64,000 bases of DNA from Oryzias latipes. Its lineage: Eukaryota > Chordata > Actinopteri > Beloniformes > Adrianichthyidae. Shown here in pieces: positions 21,273-37,534 of this stretch. The translations under genes were made by a program, and so were the position numbers. The first letter of the stretch is position 1. Every line of letters starts with the position of its first letter. The stretch is taken from assembly GCF_002234675.1 (NCBI RefSeq), contig NC_019872.2:12583950-12647949 (forward strand), in the 5' to 3' direction. A model generated the notes under the pieces. It worked only from the letters and a program-made list of their open reading frames with translations, had not been told where the DNA came from and did not search any database.

Positions 21273-24200
21273 TTAGGTACGAGAGCGAGAACGTGAGCGG
21301 GAGCGAGAACGGGAACGCGAGCGGGAGTTGGAGCGCCGAGGCGAGTAACGGGGAGAGGCTCGGTTGCGCCGTGGGGAGTAGCTGCGAGATCGGCTCTTGC
21401 TCCGGCTTCGACTGCGGCTACGAGAGCGAGAGCGACCGTAGCTGGGGCTGCGAGGGCCGTCCGTCTTCACACGAATGTAGGCCGTCTCTCCCTATACACA
21501 AACATGCAAACACAACAATGTTCACCTTGTATAGACGACAACAAGACTCACCAGAAAGCGTTTGTGCCTGTTAGGGTCAAAGGTCCTCACGCTTCTGCCC
21601 TTTCCTTCAGACTCAACACATCATACACACAAAAACATGTTTGTACAGCTATTACAATAAAGACATTGTGTTGACTTATTATTATTACACTGACTTCACA
21701 AGACATCCATGGACTTCAAGACCAGTGCAAATGCAAATCAACAGTAGCATTCCTTTCTAGATTCTTTGGAAATAAATAAAAACAAAGTAGAAAGGTAAAG
21801 GTTACGTTTACATCAAGCCCGAAATTAAGAAATGTCACAATTTAACACAGATGTGCCTCAAAATCTTTTCCAGTAGAGGATAAAACGAATTCTAATGGAA
21901 TTTTAACTGGCATAACCTGGGTGTGTATACAGTGCAGCTTCCATCTTTTACGTCCAAGTGATGTATGTGCACAATAAAAAGTGTAAATGTCCTTATTTGC
22001 AAATGTTGGATATTTGTGAAAACTGGAGATTTACAGGTGCTTAGAGAATTTTCTACTTTTCAGTAAGAAAGTTCTACCAGAATTTACATTTTTTGCTTAG
22101 AAGATACAAAAAACTGCATAAAATGACTTCCACATGTCACCAAAAGTGACAAGATCTGTAAAGGTCCGATACTTCCAAGGTAAATCGGTCTGATTACTTT
22201 ATGATTTATGCAACAACTGTAGAAATTTGTGACAGTATAGTTGCCTTCTCCAAAGATTACGATTACACTCATGAACTGATATGAACCCTCACATTTTTCT
22301 TACATTATGCGACCCCCAAAAAGGCTCAAGCAAACAAGAGGTTGGTAGGTGAACATCACAAGTGCCAAAATCACCATTGAGAGGTATTGTATTTGCATCA
22401 CCTTGCTGTCCCATTTCAGTGGCATAAATATACATTTAGAATTCTGTGCAGTTTGTAAGAATCTGGTCATACAAATCTTTGTAGAATTTGTAAGGGAAAG
22501 GGGTTGTAGATTTTTGTCAAGAGCTTACACACCCGCATACAAATATAAACACACGAGCTAAATGTAGCTTAATTTCCACCCTCCCTTTCTTTCTTTTCCT
22601 TCGCTCAATTTCATAACACGACCCTAAAGCCATTTTGAAGTTAGTGTTAGACTTTCCTTTGTTACGTACCTCGTGGGAGCGGAACTTTGTGTTATCCAAT
22701 TTACGCACAGCGTACGTCATATCTTCCTTGCGCACAAACTCCACCACTCCAGTGCCATCACGGAACACATCAGCATAACATACATCACCTGCCTCCCGCA
22801 TGTGATCCTTCAGGTCCTGCCAGCTTCCACTGGGGGGAAGACCTGGTGGGAAAGAAGGGGATGAGATTTTTTGCAAAACAATTTCAGACGAGTTGGACAG
22901 AAAACAAACCCACCTGACACAATCACCCTGTTCTCGGAGCGCCGGGACGGGGGACCGTACCTCCCCCTTGGCGGTCCCATTCCTCCACCTCCCCCACCAC
23001 CGCCGCCACCACCTCCTCTCCCACTTCTCGGAAACTCCACGCGTAGACGGTAACCATCGTAATCATAACCGTCTCTGCCGTACACAGCATCCTCAGCGTC
23101 CCTGTTTAACAAAATCATGATAAAACATCCATTGAACAATAATAAATATATATATATAAATATATATATTGTTGACAATTATTTCTTAAATTTCTTCTAT
23201 GCTCAAATGTAAATGTAGATTTTAAAAGTCGAAATATTTAGTCAAATAGATGAAAAAAGTTAAGAAAAACAAATGGAATAAAGGCATTCTCATAAATGCA
23301 TTTCTATACATCTCATTCAGACGATTCCCTTAAGAAATTGTTAAGAACACCATAACATTTCTTTCGGAGGGTAAACATACACTACTGTACAACACATTAA
23401 ATCCTTTAAACATGAAGTTTGTCTAAAATTGTTAAAGAATTCTACTTAAGTTGTTTTGGGTGGTCTTTGTGTTCATTTCTGGGTCTTTTCCTTCTTCTTG
23501 AGCAAATAATGTACAAAGCTAACAACTCGTACATTTATCTTTTGGCTGGCCAGAACAAAAACAGTGATGGAAATTCATGTTAGCCACTCATAACACGTGC
23601 AGCAAAGATGCACATTGCTGCATTGCCCCCACGTATTTTGGCGTAAAGTTCGATTCATTTCTCGGTGTGTTCGCCACATCTGATCCATCCCCTGGTCAGC
23701 AGCAGGAACAGTCGCACTCATGGAGCTTTTGGTGGTTTTACTCTAACCACATCCATAATCCTAACATTCACCCTTCCTCTGAGTCCGTGCAGCCAAGAAG
23801 AAAATGCAGCACGTACTTCGAAAATTACGTGCGAGAGGTCAAACCTTATCTCTTTTGAAATATTGAATTGAATCGCATCTTTAAATGTTACAATTATACC
23901 TAATATCAGCATTTAATTTAAAAGAAAGCAATCTGTTTTTTTACGCGGCACTTTCAAAAATTATTCAGGAAGAAGATCAGGTGGTGATCATCGAGCAACC
24001 AGCATCACACGTGGACTTCCAATACAAATTCAGCAGAAATCAACTTTTAAGACCCACTCGCAGTGTTTTTAGATTAGGTATTGCAAAAAACTTTAACCTG
24101 CTCTTGCTATTTGCATTTGGTGAAGTTGAAACACTACTAGCAAGTATGAGTTTCCGTATCATGCAGGCCTCAACAAAAATTGTCAAGAAACTCACCCCTC

Positions 24201-24578
24201 TTTAAAATTATTTTACAAATAGCCACGCGGAAGCAACAATAATACAAGTTTACACAAAACCCAACCCATAAACCTTTAAAAAGGGGCCAAAGTTTTTGAC
24301 TGAAACTGGTATTTTTTTGAAAAACTAGCTTTAGATGTAGCTAGCTAGCTAACTAAGGCGCTAAAACGTGGCGGGGCAGCCGCTCACCTCGGATCCTCGA
24401 ACTGCACAAAGGCAAACGGCGGTCCTCCCCGTCGGTTTTTCAGATCAATGTCACGAATAGATCCATATTTGTAAAACAAATCTTCCACATCTTTGGAGCG
24501 AATGTCGGGGGGAAGGTTCCCCACGTATATGCGACAATCATTACTTCCCGCGGGTCCCCGAACGAGTCCTCCGGACAT
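21273..24578 (-). CDS. srsf1: Serine/arginine-rich splicing factor 1 (SF2/ASF)
   Basis: A nuclear splicing factor that binds purine-rich exonic enhancers and recruits U1 snRNP and U2AF. Four coding exons (24388-24578, 22914-23101, 22670-22842, 21273-21491) join to 256 aa (human 248). Order of parts: RRM1 (residues about 16-91, [20 protein letters not shown] with the RNP motif [10 protein letters not shown]), a Gly-rich linker with a run of 12 Gly before [19 protein letters not shown], the pseudo-RRM2 with its signature [13 protein letters not shown], then an RS domain of alternating Arg-Ser split by [17 protein letters not shown]. This order is that of SRSF1 and not of other SR proteins. The Gly run is slightly longer than in human. 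dynll2 lies downstream of it, as in human. Which teleost paralogue (a or b) this is cannot be decided here. Confidence 0.97.
23102..24387. other. srsf1 first intron
   Basis: A 1.3-kb intron. It contains an AT dinucleotide stretch at about 23138-23172. No alternative exon could be supported by eye. Confidence 0.45.
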
Positions 24579-25310
24579 GATAACGCAAACAAAGCTAGCG
24601 CTATGCTAACCGAGATAAAGGTTTGACGCTACCGGAGATTCTTCAGTAGATATTTACGCTGAATTATTTTCTCTGATATTTACTGAACGCTGGGTCTACA
24701 CGAATAATATATAATTCGCAACAAACGGGATCAACAGCCCTCAAGTAGATGCAGGAAATGCGAAGGAGGTTTTAAACGTTACGAGATTTGGCTAATCGAA
24801 ACCTCTGCAAACATCCGCGCTTCTGTTTCTTCTTTGTCTATGGAACAAGAGAAGCGTCTTAAAGGGGAGCTTAGCGCCATCTATTGGACGGAGATGGTTG
24901 TTACAGTTGCACCTCGATGCCTCCACCCGGAAGTGCCTACCTCTCCTCCCCTTCCTGTGTGCCTGCTGCCCCCTGCTGGAAAAAGGACTAATGTGACTCT
25001 TTTAGCAATAAACTCTTGTCTCATGAACTGTGAGAACTGTGCTTTTTCGGATCTGTTTCTCTCATCATGTCAGGTTAATTTTAATGCGCAGTCTGCGAAA
25101 ATTTGTAGCACCAAAGAACATGACCCCAGCAAACTTTTCTGGGTATTTATTAATGAAAAAGGTTTAAAACTGTCATTTTTTGGATAGGTTGCTAGAATAC
25201 AAATTCCACCAGATGTAGCTAAATCTTTTTCAGCACAAGTTTCAAGAAAGCCTCAGTGTCTCAGCTCCTCATCACTATCAGTAGAATAAAAACATCTTTA
25301 CCAAATCTGC

Positions 25311-25613
25311 TCAAATGTATTTTCTTAACCCCACTGTATCTCTTTTGGGGTCACAGGGCTGCTGAAGGATGACTTGGGCACTGTTGGGTACACCCTGGAG
25401 AGACTGAGCCACACAACCACACTCACACTTATAGGGGCAATTTAGATTAATCAAATAACCTATGAAGCATGTTTTTAGACAGGAGTTGCTGGAGAAAACC
25501 CATGCATGCACAGAAAGAATACGCAATCTCAACACAGAAGGGTGCCAAATGGGTTGAACCAGGTCCTTCTTATTTTGAGGCAAGAGGGTTAACCACTATA
25601 CCACAGTGCAGCC
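25311..25613. repeat. Dispersed teleost repeat (unclassified), decayed
   Basis: The order of phrases is that of a very common fish repeat: GGGGTCACAGGGCTGCTG, GGGTACACCCTGGAGAG, ACACTCACACTTATAGGGGC, GGAGAAAACCCATGCATGCA, then GGGTTGAACCAGGTCCTTCT and AACCACTATACCACAGTGC at the end. Its superfamily is not assigned. A second, shorter piece of the same family is at 51780-51897. Confidence 0.65.
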
Positions 25614-26559
25614 CCTACTCAAACATCTACACATAAACAATGTTTGCCCTGAAATCGTCCTTAAAATTATCATCAACATGAAAACTGATGATAGATGAGA
25701 TTTTAGTGTTTAGTGTCAGAACATTTTCTTTCTAACCCTATCTTTAAACTAATTTGCTTGTTTTATATCATTTATTGTGGTGTACATAACTATTTTTGTC
25801 ATCAAGTATGAAGCCATGAATAAAGATTGATGATTGACTCCCTATACGGTGCTCAAACCTGGGCTTTTAAAAAAAAAAGATGCTTTCTAATCTGCGAGTT
25901 TTCGGTCAAATAAAGCAATAAATTAAATTCAACATTAACAGTAATAACATGCAACACGTGTTTGAAATGGAGGCAGGAGCTTAGCTTTTCAATGCCTACC
26001 CCTTAAATAAACTAAAATTATACTAACAAGAGGTCAATGATAGATAAATAATATAATCATTATAATTGAACAATCCTAAACGGGTTGATCATCAATAATA
26101 ATAATGGTAGCAACAACATTATATGTTTATATGTGACTAGGTAGGTTTACTACTACAATCTTTGGTTGATATTGTTAATGTTAAAAAATATCTTCATACA
26201 TGCTGCTATTTATCATATATTCTTGTACTGTTCCCAAAGCCTACATGGCTGTAACTGTTTTTTATATGTTTACATTGATTTTAGTTTAAACCAAGGACTA
26301 TTACATATTTCTTGCTGTACACACTGAGATAAAAAAATCCCCCATGGTTTGTTTGTACCGTTGGTAATTCAAAATGTCCCGTTCCTCTTAGGTTATTGTT
26401 AGGAGTGATTAGAAACAGAATAGTTAGAAACTCCCTTTTACATTTTATTACACTAACTTTTACTTTTTATTACACTGATGGTTTAAACTTGATTCACTAT
26501 ATATTATCGTCTCAAAATTATATTACAGAATACAACCAAGACTATTGTCTCGTAACATT

Positions 26560-26960
26560 CCTTCAGCATCCTCCCCATTCATCTTTGTGTGTCCTGGTGT
26601 ATGCGGTCTGGCAAATGTCTGTGATAACCTCGGAGAGATCTGACACTTTAAGCTCTCTGACCTTCGAACATCTAGCCTGCATCAACTTGGGGGTGGATTT
26701 TTGTGGTGGATTCATGATCCATCGGATGAGGTTCTGAATATGCAAATGCAAGGTATATATACCAAGCCTATTTCTGAGTTCCTTTGTTCAGACTTTGAGC
26801 TCCGTTGTTCGGACTTTGATGCAACAACCCTGTTCATCTGTCTGTAACCCTCCGTACAAATTTGTGCTCTTTGTGCGGAGTAAACCTGCAAAAGATAAGT
26901 AACTGTCTCCGAGTCATTATTCATTTATTTCTGTGTGCAAGAACCTGACGGGGTACGAAC
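26560..26960 (+). mobile_element. Possible solo LTR remnant (fossil)
   Basis: A TATA-like GGTATATATACC at about 26752-26763 is followed by a short T/C-rich stretch with a promoter-to-leader layout seen in retroviral-type LTRs. Exact ends and a flanking target duplication could not be fixed, and no internal coding part is present. The family is unassigned; it is old and degenerate. Confidence 0.25.
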
Positions 26961-27666
26961 CTAATATATTTAATACAGTGCTTTCTAGATAATTCAGTTT
27001 CTTCACAGTTATGGTAGTTTTTTTTCCTACAATAACATTTTTTGGAGTTACATGCGTTATCTCAGAACTGTTTGATAATTTACAAGATCATGTTTTAATA
27101 ATTTTGACTGTTGATTAGTAATTTAGATGTAATCTGGATTTCTACCTATTCCCCCATGTCATCACAGTAGGTAAGGATAATGTAGTCAAGGAAGTGTTTA
27201 ACTTTATTATGGAAAGATTTTTTACGATTTGTGTTTTTATGCTTCTGTTTTCCATGATAGTTTCCAGTCAATTATCCCTAAAGACGTGTTTTCTTGTACA
27301 TTTTCAACTGACCTAGTGCAAAAAGCGTAATTTTATTCCAACTGGTTGAATGAATGCGACAAATAGGGCCAGAGAAATAAGGCAAACCTTAGTGTTTACT
27401 TGTAACAAACTTAGAACAGCTCAAATATAAAACATCATGAATCAAGCATTTAATCCCAACATCAAATACAGCAGCTTTTCTTTAAAACCTCTTAGCAGAC
27501 CTTTATTAAAAAAAAAAAAAGGAGTTAACCTCAAACATCACTTTAGTGGAAAAAGAAAATCCTCCATGCTTGCATTTGTACTATCGTGTAAAAACTACAA
27601 ACAAAAATGTTTGTTTACCAGTGCTTTTTTTTTTGTTCATTCAAATTTCTGCAGCTCAAGTGTCTC

Positions 27667-30600
27667 TCAGTCCTTCTTGGCTTGTTTTTCTCTGTACCGT
27701 TGTCTGGCTTCAGATCCCATCTTAAGCAGTGACAACAAAATGGGCACACACATAGGCAGGAAAAGAGGAATATAGATGGCAAATTTCTGGTCATCGGGAA
27801 AGTAGAGGAGGTGGAGGAGGGAAGGATCAAAAAAGGCTTTCTCAGACGCCAAGATGGCCTCTTTGCTGTACTGTAGGGCAAAGCCAAGGTTCCCGGCCTC
27901 CAGCTCAGCCACAGCCAGCTGCACAGATGTGACAGCACTGGACACCTAAGAGACAAACACAAAACTCCCACTGTAAGTGCAATCCTATAATAAACATTCC
28001 TTAAAAACCCACTCAGAGGAAAATGGTGTTTTCAACATGTTTTTGTAGCATTTTTCTGATGATGGTGGTGGAATAAATCAAGCTTTAAATAGCATTTCTA
28101 AGTATTACTGTATTGATATTGGTGTGAATCAAAGGGAGACCAAAAAGGCAGTTTGAAAAATATAATGTTTGGGACCACAAGCTCCCTGCTCTGCTCCATT
28201 CTGATGCGTTCACTTGCAGAAAAACAGATCCGTGTACGTCTTCGCTGGATAGCTCCGATGTTTTTGTAGAGGGGCTGTAAGCTACTGGTAGAGTGTGTAA
28301 ACAGAGAGCTCTCAGCATTTGGGGAGGGGAAGAGAGGGTGGAGTTGATCTGCCCTAACGGTACAGATTCAGGGGTGAGTTTTAATGAAGCACTGATGCTC
28401 TGCAGAAACTGTCTTAGAATCCAACAGTTTAAAAAAAAAAAACGTGGCTAAAAATTGCACAAATCATAATTAAAAGACCACTGGGAACATTTTATTTGTT
28501 ATAGAGGTTATTTGCTCTAACATCCTAATTTTCAGCTTACATAGAAGCTGCCGTAAAACTTTCTATGGTCTGGTTTTCACTACAGTTTCTCTCACAGTTG
28601 AAATAATAAAAGCTAAAGTAATTTAGGGCTTAAAAAAAGGGCCAAGTTCACCCCCCTTCCTGCAGAAGCACATATGAATAAACAACACAGACAAAGAAAT
28701 GTTTTTACAGCTGAGGATGCCGTCTACCTGCTGGGCAATGTTGTCGTTTATGACAATGTTTCCAATCTGGTCCAAGAGCTGCGCTAGAGAAGTGATGGTT
28801 GTGGTCGCCGTAGCAATATTTTCCACACTCCGACTCCACATGAGACGGTCCAGCTCCCAGTCAGCCAGTCCTACGCTGCCGCACGGAGCCACCAAGAAGC
28901 CTGGGGGAGGAGGGGAGGACTCCATGCCCACCAACAGCCTAAAACGACACGTTAATGGGACGTTTCTAGTGTGAAGCAGAGAAAGACGATTTGCTCCAGA
29001 GGAAAAAACTTTTTTACCGAAGTTGCGTCAGGAAAACCCCCATGACTTCAGCCATGTTTATGTTGATGTTGACAGGAAACTCAGCCTCTGGTCCATAGAG
29101 ATTTTTAACATTATACACCTAAAGAAACAGTAGTAGGTGAAAGTAAGTAAGGCTCCAAAAATATGCCATTTATTGCAAGATATGTCAAGTCCCAGAGGAA
29201 TAAGATTGAACACATTTAGCAAAAAAGAGCACAGATACAAAGGTCTGATTCCATGTTGTTGGATTTGTTTCCATGTGACGAGTTGAGATGTATATTATCG
29301 ATGTAAATAGCTCTAATTAGAAGTTAAGAACCAGATTATGATAACAATGTGAAACAATACATAGTTAACTAAAGCTTAAAAGTGTTTTTTAAGCAATTAA
29401 ATTAAGTCTTTGACAAATGTTCACATTTAATGGATTACATGTGTTATATTCTGTATGTCTAAGTGCAAATATGTCTACTTATGAATAATAGTAATTATAA
29501 TGGCATAGTTTATACCCACATATACTTAAAAATATATATATACCGGTATATTGTTCCAATTTTACTCCACAAGAGAACATTTTGGCTGCATAAATTATAT
29601 AACACAAAGTAAAGTAAGAAAAAAAATGTACCATCCTGTTAAAGACCCACTTTAGAGAAATTTAAGCTTAGAATTGCATTTCTTCATTCAAATCGTTGTA
29701 AATTAGTAGCAGGCAAAAAAAAAAAAGAGCCTTTTTTGACGTAAAATATATGATGAGACAAGCTCCTTGTGTCCTCGAAAACAATCGTTTTATTTTATTT
29801 TATTTGGAGTTAAAAACACTCAATTATATTTAAAAGACCACTGGGAAGGCTTTTAAAATATCTCAAAAGATGATCAGAGTGAGTCTTTAACATCATCCAA
29901 AGATCAGTCTTCTTACCATAATCCCCCCCCAACGCGGAGAGTGAAATGCATTCGAAGGAACATCCATTTTCTTGTGGTCCTGAATGTAAAGTGGTGAATG
30001 CTGGGCGTCTGGCACATACAGAAGAAAATTCAGCACCGGGTTGGAGGAGGCAGCATTGGAACCTGGAGTTGAATGAGACTAACGTAAGAAAAAACGGCTC
30101 CCCTTTTTTCCATTGTATTCTATCGCCAGTATTTGCAAGTAACAACAGTTTTACCAAGTCTGGCCTCCACTGGGTTGATGACATGAGCAAGGCTGTCGGC
30201 GTGAAGTATGAAGGCGCCGCGGTCGTTGTTATAGCGCGGGTTGACACCCAGCATGGCGTAGTGTAGCATCTGTTAAAAGCAAATGAAGAACAAAGCTGCA
30301 GGGTGACTTTTCATGATGACTCTGAACTTTGAAACGTGTGCAGTGCTGCCTCTCGTACCTGAGAGTCTATGCTGAAGTTGGCCAAAGGAGAAAGTTTGGT
30401 AAGAAAAGGCTGGATGTAAGTCTGAACAGCACCTTCTATGTCCCAATGGAGCCTGTGTGACCTTGGGTCAGGGTTCAACAGACTGAAAGTTATCTCATAA
30501 CCTAAAAAAGGTAAGGACAAGCACAGAATATAAGCGGAAAAAGGACTGCAAAGAAATGTTACCAAACCATAGATAAAAACCAACCTGGACTGAATGTAAA

Positions 30601-32199
30601 GGCTCTCATACTATGAGTCATACTTTCTTTGCTGCCAGGGTTGAAACGGACTCGATCACTGAGGGCAGCTGTGATGTCCGTGTGACTAAAAGACATCACC
30701 TGAAGCACCTGCTTGATTTGAGGCTTCAGGACATCCAGTAGCTGCTCTACCGTCTTTCCTGCTCTCATCTCAGCATTGATGCGTAGGATGGCCGTCCGGC
30801 GTTGACCAATATACACTTTGACATTCTAAAGAGGATTTTAAAAAGTTTTCTTTACAATCAAGAGACTAAAATGACTGAAAGCTATGAGTTTAAAAAAAAA
30901 AAATCACTATTACAATAGAAGTATGAACAGCTTTTACCTCTGGTAGCAGCGAGGAGACCTCAGGAATCACATACACCACTGAAGAACCACACGGACTTTC
31001 ACTGAGCATGTGCAGAGATAGATCCGCCTCTGGAAAAGGACACAGATACAGACAGAAGTAACTATACATGAGGTTTCACTGACACAACACACTATTTGGT
31101 AGGTAGTTCACCTGCAGCGGTGGGCTTGCCCAGAGCCTCCTCTTCCATAATTGTAGCTGTTTGGTACTTTATTTCATGAGTATACCTCAAAACTGTGTTC
31201 TCTAGAAATGGGAGAAACCGTTATTCATGCTGGTATGGACTGCATGACCTCAAAATCCAGGATTCTAAAGTGCGTCACCATCCACTGCATGCTCCTCATC
31301 CTGCGTCTGGGTCAGGGGGAGCCTCTTCTGCTGCTCAGGTGTCAGGGTGCCCCGTGCAAACACAACTTCAACATCAGCACTTAAATGCAGCTGCAAGGAG
31401 AGATAAAGACTATTCCAACACACAAACGCAAAAGGAAGATACGTTAACCGGGGAGTTTGGTGATATCCCGGAACAGAGACAGACCTGCAGTTTAGAGAGG
31501 TCTTTTATCTGGCTGAAAGGTAACCAGGCGCGGTAGGTTTCAGTCGTTCGCCACCACAAGGGGACCCCAACGACGATGACCACGGCGGCGATAGACAGGG
31601 CAGCAAGCTGACCTCGTCTGCGCTCTGAGAGAAATGCCAGAAGTACATTGTTGTTGCTAATTGTTCAACATAAGACAAATGTCTTTGGTTACAAAAAACA
31701 ACTTATATTTGATTTATATTTCACTAAACAGCTTGCTTAAAAAACTGCTATTGTTCGTCATTTTGCATCTAAATAGAAGGACAGTTAAGTTCAAATAAAA
31801 TAAAAATTTATGAAACTTTCTTCCAAATTCTAAATAAATCAATCAAATATGTAACTGTTTTTAATGGTTAAATTAAACGGCCAAATAATCCTGATACCTA
31901 TATCCGGGGAGATATTAAAGTCATTGTTGACATTTCAGATGATTTAAAATGTTAGAAGACAAAGATATAAGAATAAAACTGTTTGGTTGCACTTGTCTTG
32001 AGCAGGCAGTATGTAGCTAATTAGCTGTTAGCATCAGAGCGTCATAACAAGACAAAAATGACCAACAACTACATCATCTATTATTGTCTCAACATGAACA
32101 TTTACAACATAGTACATTTAATTCCACAAACGTTCACATTAAAAACTCATAGAAAGAAACCGAGCAATGAATTCACTCACCCACTTCCGTGGTGGCCAT
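27667..32199 (-). CDS. pigs: PIG-S, subunit of the GPI transamidase complex
   Basis: An endoplasmic-reticulum membrane protein that, with PIGK, GPAA1, PIGT and PIGU, attaches preassembled GPI anchors to proteins. Twelve coding exons: 32181-32199, 31485-31624, 31279-31390, 31112-31201, 30938-31029, 30585-30825, 30359-30501, 30155-30269, 29917-30062, 29018-29118, 28728-28938 and 27667-27945. They join to 562 aa (human 555). One membrane segment lies near the N-terminus (about residues 12-32, [19 protein letters not shown]) and one near the C-terminus ([20 protein letters not shown]), with a large luminal domain between, which is the family topology. Conserved blocks include [42 protein letters not shown] and [20 protein letters not shown] minus-strand AATAAA at 27502-27507 suggests a short 3' UTR of about 160 bases. 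The C-terminus KQAKKD resembles a dilysine-type ER signal, but this is inference. Confidence 0.96.
28001..28490 (+). repeat. TTAA-bounded inverted-repeat element, copy 3 (long form)
   Basis: The left end is TTAAAAACCCACTCAGAGGA followed by TTTTCAACATGTTTTTGTAG. The interior shares CTGCTCCATTCTGATGCGTT and CTCTGCAGAAACTGTCTTAG with copy 1. The right end stops after AAAAGACCACTGGGAAC, so the terminal repeat is lost there. It lies in a pigs intron. Confidence 0.7.
29639..29890 (+). repeat. TTAA-bounded inverted-repeat element, copy 4 (short form)
   Basis: Both ends are preserved: left TTAAAGACCCACTTTAGA and right GATCAGAGTGAGTCTTTAA, inverse of one another with mismatches. The size is about 250 bp, so most of the interior of the long form is deleted. 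It lies in a pigs intron. Confidence 0.75.
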
Positions 32200-32249
32200 T
32201 TCTGTCAATGAAAGTAGTGCGCTCGTTGACACGACAGACGTAGCCACGT

Positions 32250-33060
32250 GTGTCACGTGACAGCTGAAACAAAATGCGTATAAAGCAAAAGTCTAGATAT
32301 TACTGATATGTAGCTACAGTTTCTTTAAGAGTAACACAATGTTCTAATACGCCATTGTTATAATGGTCTAATGAAAACCCTGGTAAAATTCAATTTCAGA
32401 TAAAATGACTGTCACCGCCGGCTCCCCGGGTGTTATTTTTTAACGTACTTAAAAAAAACAGTTTCTCAACAGCGCCTCCTGTGGTGATAGGCTGACCTAT
32501 CCAATTGATCCCAGAGATTTCTTCCTCTTTTGAACAAATATATTCTTGCGGGATTCTGTTTCTAGTAGAAGTATATTAAGTGTAATTTATGCTGCTATGA
32601 ATGACACGGCAAGAACAAGTCATTTTAAATCTTACATAAATTTATTTAAATTTCACTTAAACTCTTTCTGACTGAAACTGAATTTTCGTCCATTATAATC
32701 TTATGGATGATTTTTCTAAATGACAAGGCAGCTAGTAATGTGACAAAATATTGTACCAACAGAATAACCCAGACAGGGGTTTATAAATGTACAAGAGCAT
32801 ATTAATTTAAATACTGAAGGTAATAAAAGTAAAAAAACATGAACTTTAAAAACATTTACTTGCTCCAAAAAAATAAAAATAAGGCAAAAGAGGCCACAGT
32901 CAAACCAGAGGGGATCGAACACAAAAATGGAGTCTCCATCAGGTTTAATGTGTATTTTAGTTTATTATCTCCACTACATGACACAGCGTGTTTCAAGAAC
33001 AATATTAACATCACAAACAGTATTTCAACAAAGCAGTGAATGTTTCTGTGCTGCTGGTCC
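32250..33060. other. pigs-aldoc spacer
   Basis: The pigs promoter side is followed by AT-rich DNA. No exon or RNA gene was recognised. The right part probably ends near the aldoc poly(A) site (minus-strand AATAAA-type signals around 33067-33080). Confidence 0.45.
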
Positions 33061-33064
33061 CACA

Positions 33065-33922
33065 TGTTGGTCCTTTTATTCATTTATTTTTAACATACAT
33101 TTCAATAGACTTCCTCTGATCTTCCTAAGGGGCCAGCAGGGAAAAGCAGGACAGGGGGCAGAGGTGACACATGCATCACACAATATTGACACCTTCACAT
33201 AACAAAACACATCAATTACTGCGTGACTCTGAGAGCTAATGTTATACAGAAAAGACACAAATGATGGTTTTAGTTCATGTATTAAGGTCCAGAAGGAACA
33301 CAAGAAAAGAGTGGGGTGAAAGCCGGTGTGGAGCGGGTTTTTACAGTACCGTGTGATCTCTGCTGGGACCGTCTATCAGAAGGATAACCCAGTTCAGATC
33401 TTTCACCGTTCTCGTCGCCATACTGTGCTTTAACTGATGCCTACGTATTAGTTGGTCCCACTGTCAATGTGGATGTTGGTATGAGCCTATACGGTTTCAA
33501 ACGGGAAGCGCAACACTAACACTCATGCAGATTTTAGCCTGCTCGGGGGCTCGCAGGGAGAAGGCACCTGACATGGAGGCAGGCGCATTTTCAAAGCGGC
33601 AAGAAACCAATACTGACCGATGATCTTCATCACATTCTGGAGCCTCTGGCTTCCGCTTTTCAGCCTCATCAGAGACACAAGCGTAACATTTCAAATTTGC
33701 CCCAAAACTGTCACAAACTGTTCGAAGAAGGGAAAAAAACTATAAGCCTGTTCCCTTTGAAATTTTAACATCACATTCTTTTAAAATACATTTATCTAAC
33801 AATGTATATAACTCTGATATTAATAGAGAGCGCAGGCCTGTGGTCGATGTAGGAGTGAGAAGGGACAGAAGAGCAGATTTAAGACTAAGACTAGACCACG
33901 GCTGAATGTGGTCGTTCTATGT
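33065..33922 (-). other. aldoc: aldoc 3' UTR (inferred)
   Basis: Non-coding sequence directly after the aldoc stop codon. Minus-strand AATAAA-like signals at about 33066-33085 would give a 3' UTR of about 850 bases. No protein-like frame in it. Confidence 0.45.
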
Positions 33923-37210
<3,288 letters not shown>

Positions 37211-37534
37211 GGTGGCTGAAAGAAAGAGACCAGCGTTACTTTTGGTGCTGGACCTGGCGACCGCCCAGCACTGGCTTACAGTTTATGACCCTCTATTCTC
37301 TGCACTGAGGTGGACTTTTGTTAAGGCACCAAGAGGGAGGGAGGGGGGGGGTGTTGGGGCAGGAGAGGGGGCAAATAAAACAGCAGTAAAAGTACATTCA
37401 AAAATGGTGCCAAGTGCAGAAAATAACAGCAAAACTATTGAGCTACTTCACGGTTTCAATGGTCTGGAAAGAAGAAAATCACAGGATGTGGGAGGAGAAG
37501 CAGACCCATCACATGCAGCTAAGAGAGAGCCGAC

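Larger units (their letters stand above)
24650..27495. other. srsf1-pigs spacer
   Basis: The right flank of srsf1 is its promoter side. The remainder is AT-rich with one dispersed teleost repeat (25311-25613) and a doubtful LTR-like stretch (about 26560-26960), both listed separately. No host exon was found on either strand. Confidence 0.5.

Noticed and set aside
21230-21574. Plus-strand open frame of 114 codons rich in Ser/Gly/Glu
   Set aside because: It is the antisense of the srsf1 RS domain; Arg-Ser repeats read as such residues on the other strand.
23577-23858. Plus-strand frame of 93 codons in srsf1 intron 1
   Set aside because: No family resemblance, no splice or promoter support, unremarkable composition.
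24834-25187. Plus-strand frame of 117 codons upstream of srsf1
   Set aside because: It starts in the srsf1 promoter side, lacks any recognised domain and has no supporting splice sites; possible divergent transcript only.
30062-30078. Acceptor at 30078 for the pigs exon
   Set aside because: It would put the exon out of phase with the preceding one; the AG 16 bases further in (exon from 30062) restores the frame and the human-like LGSNAAS junction.
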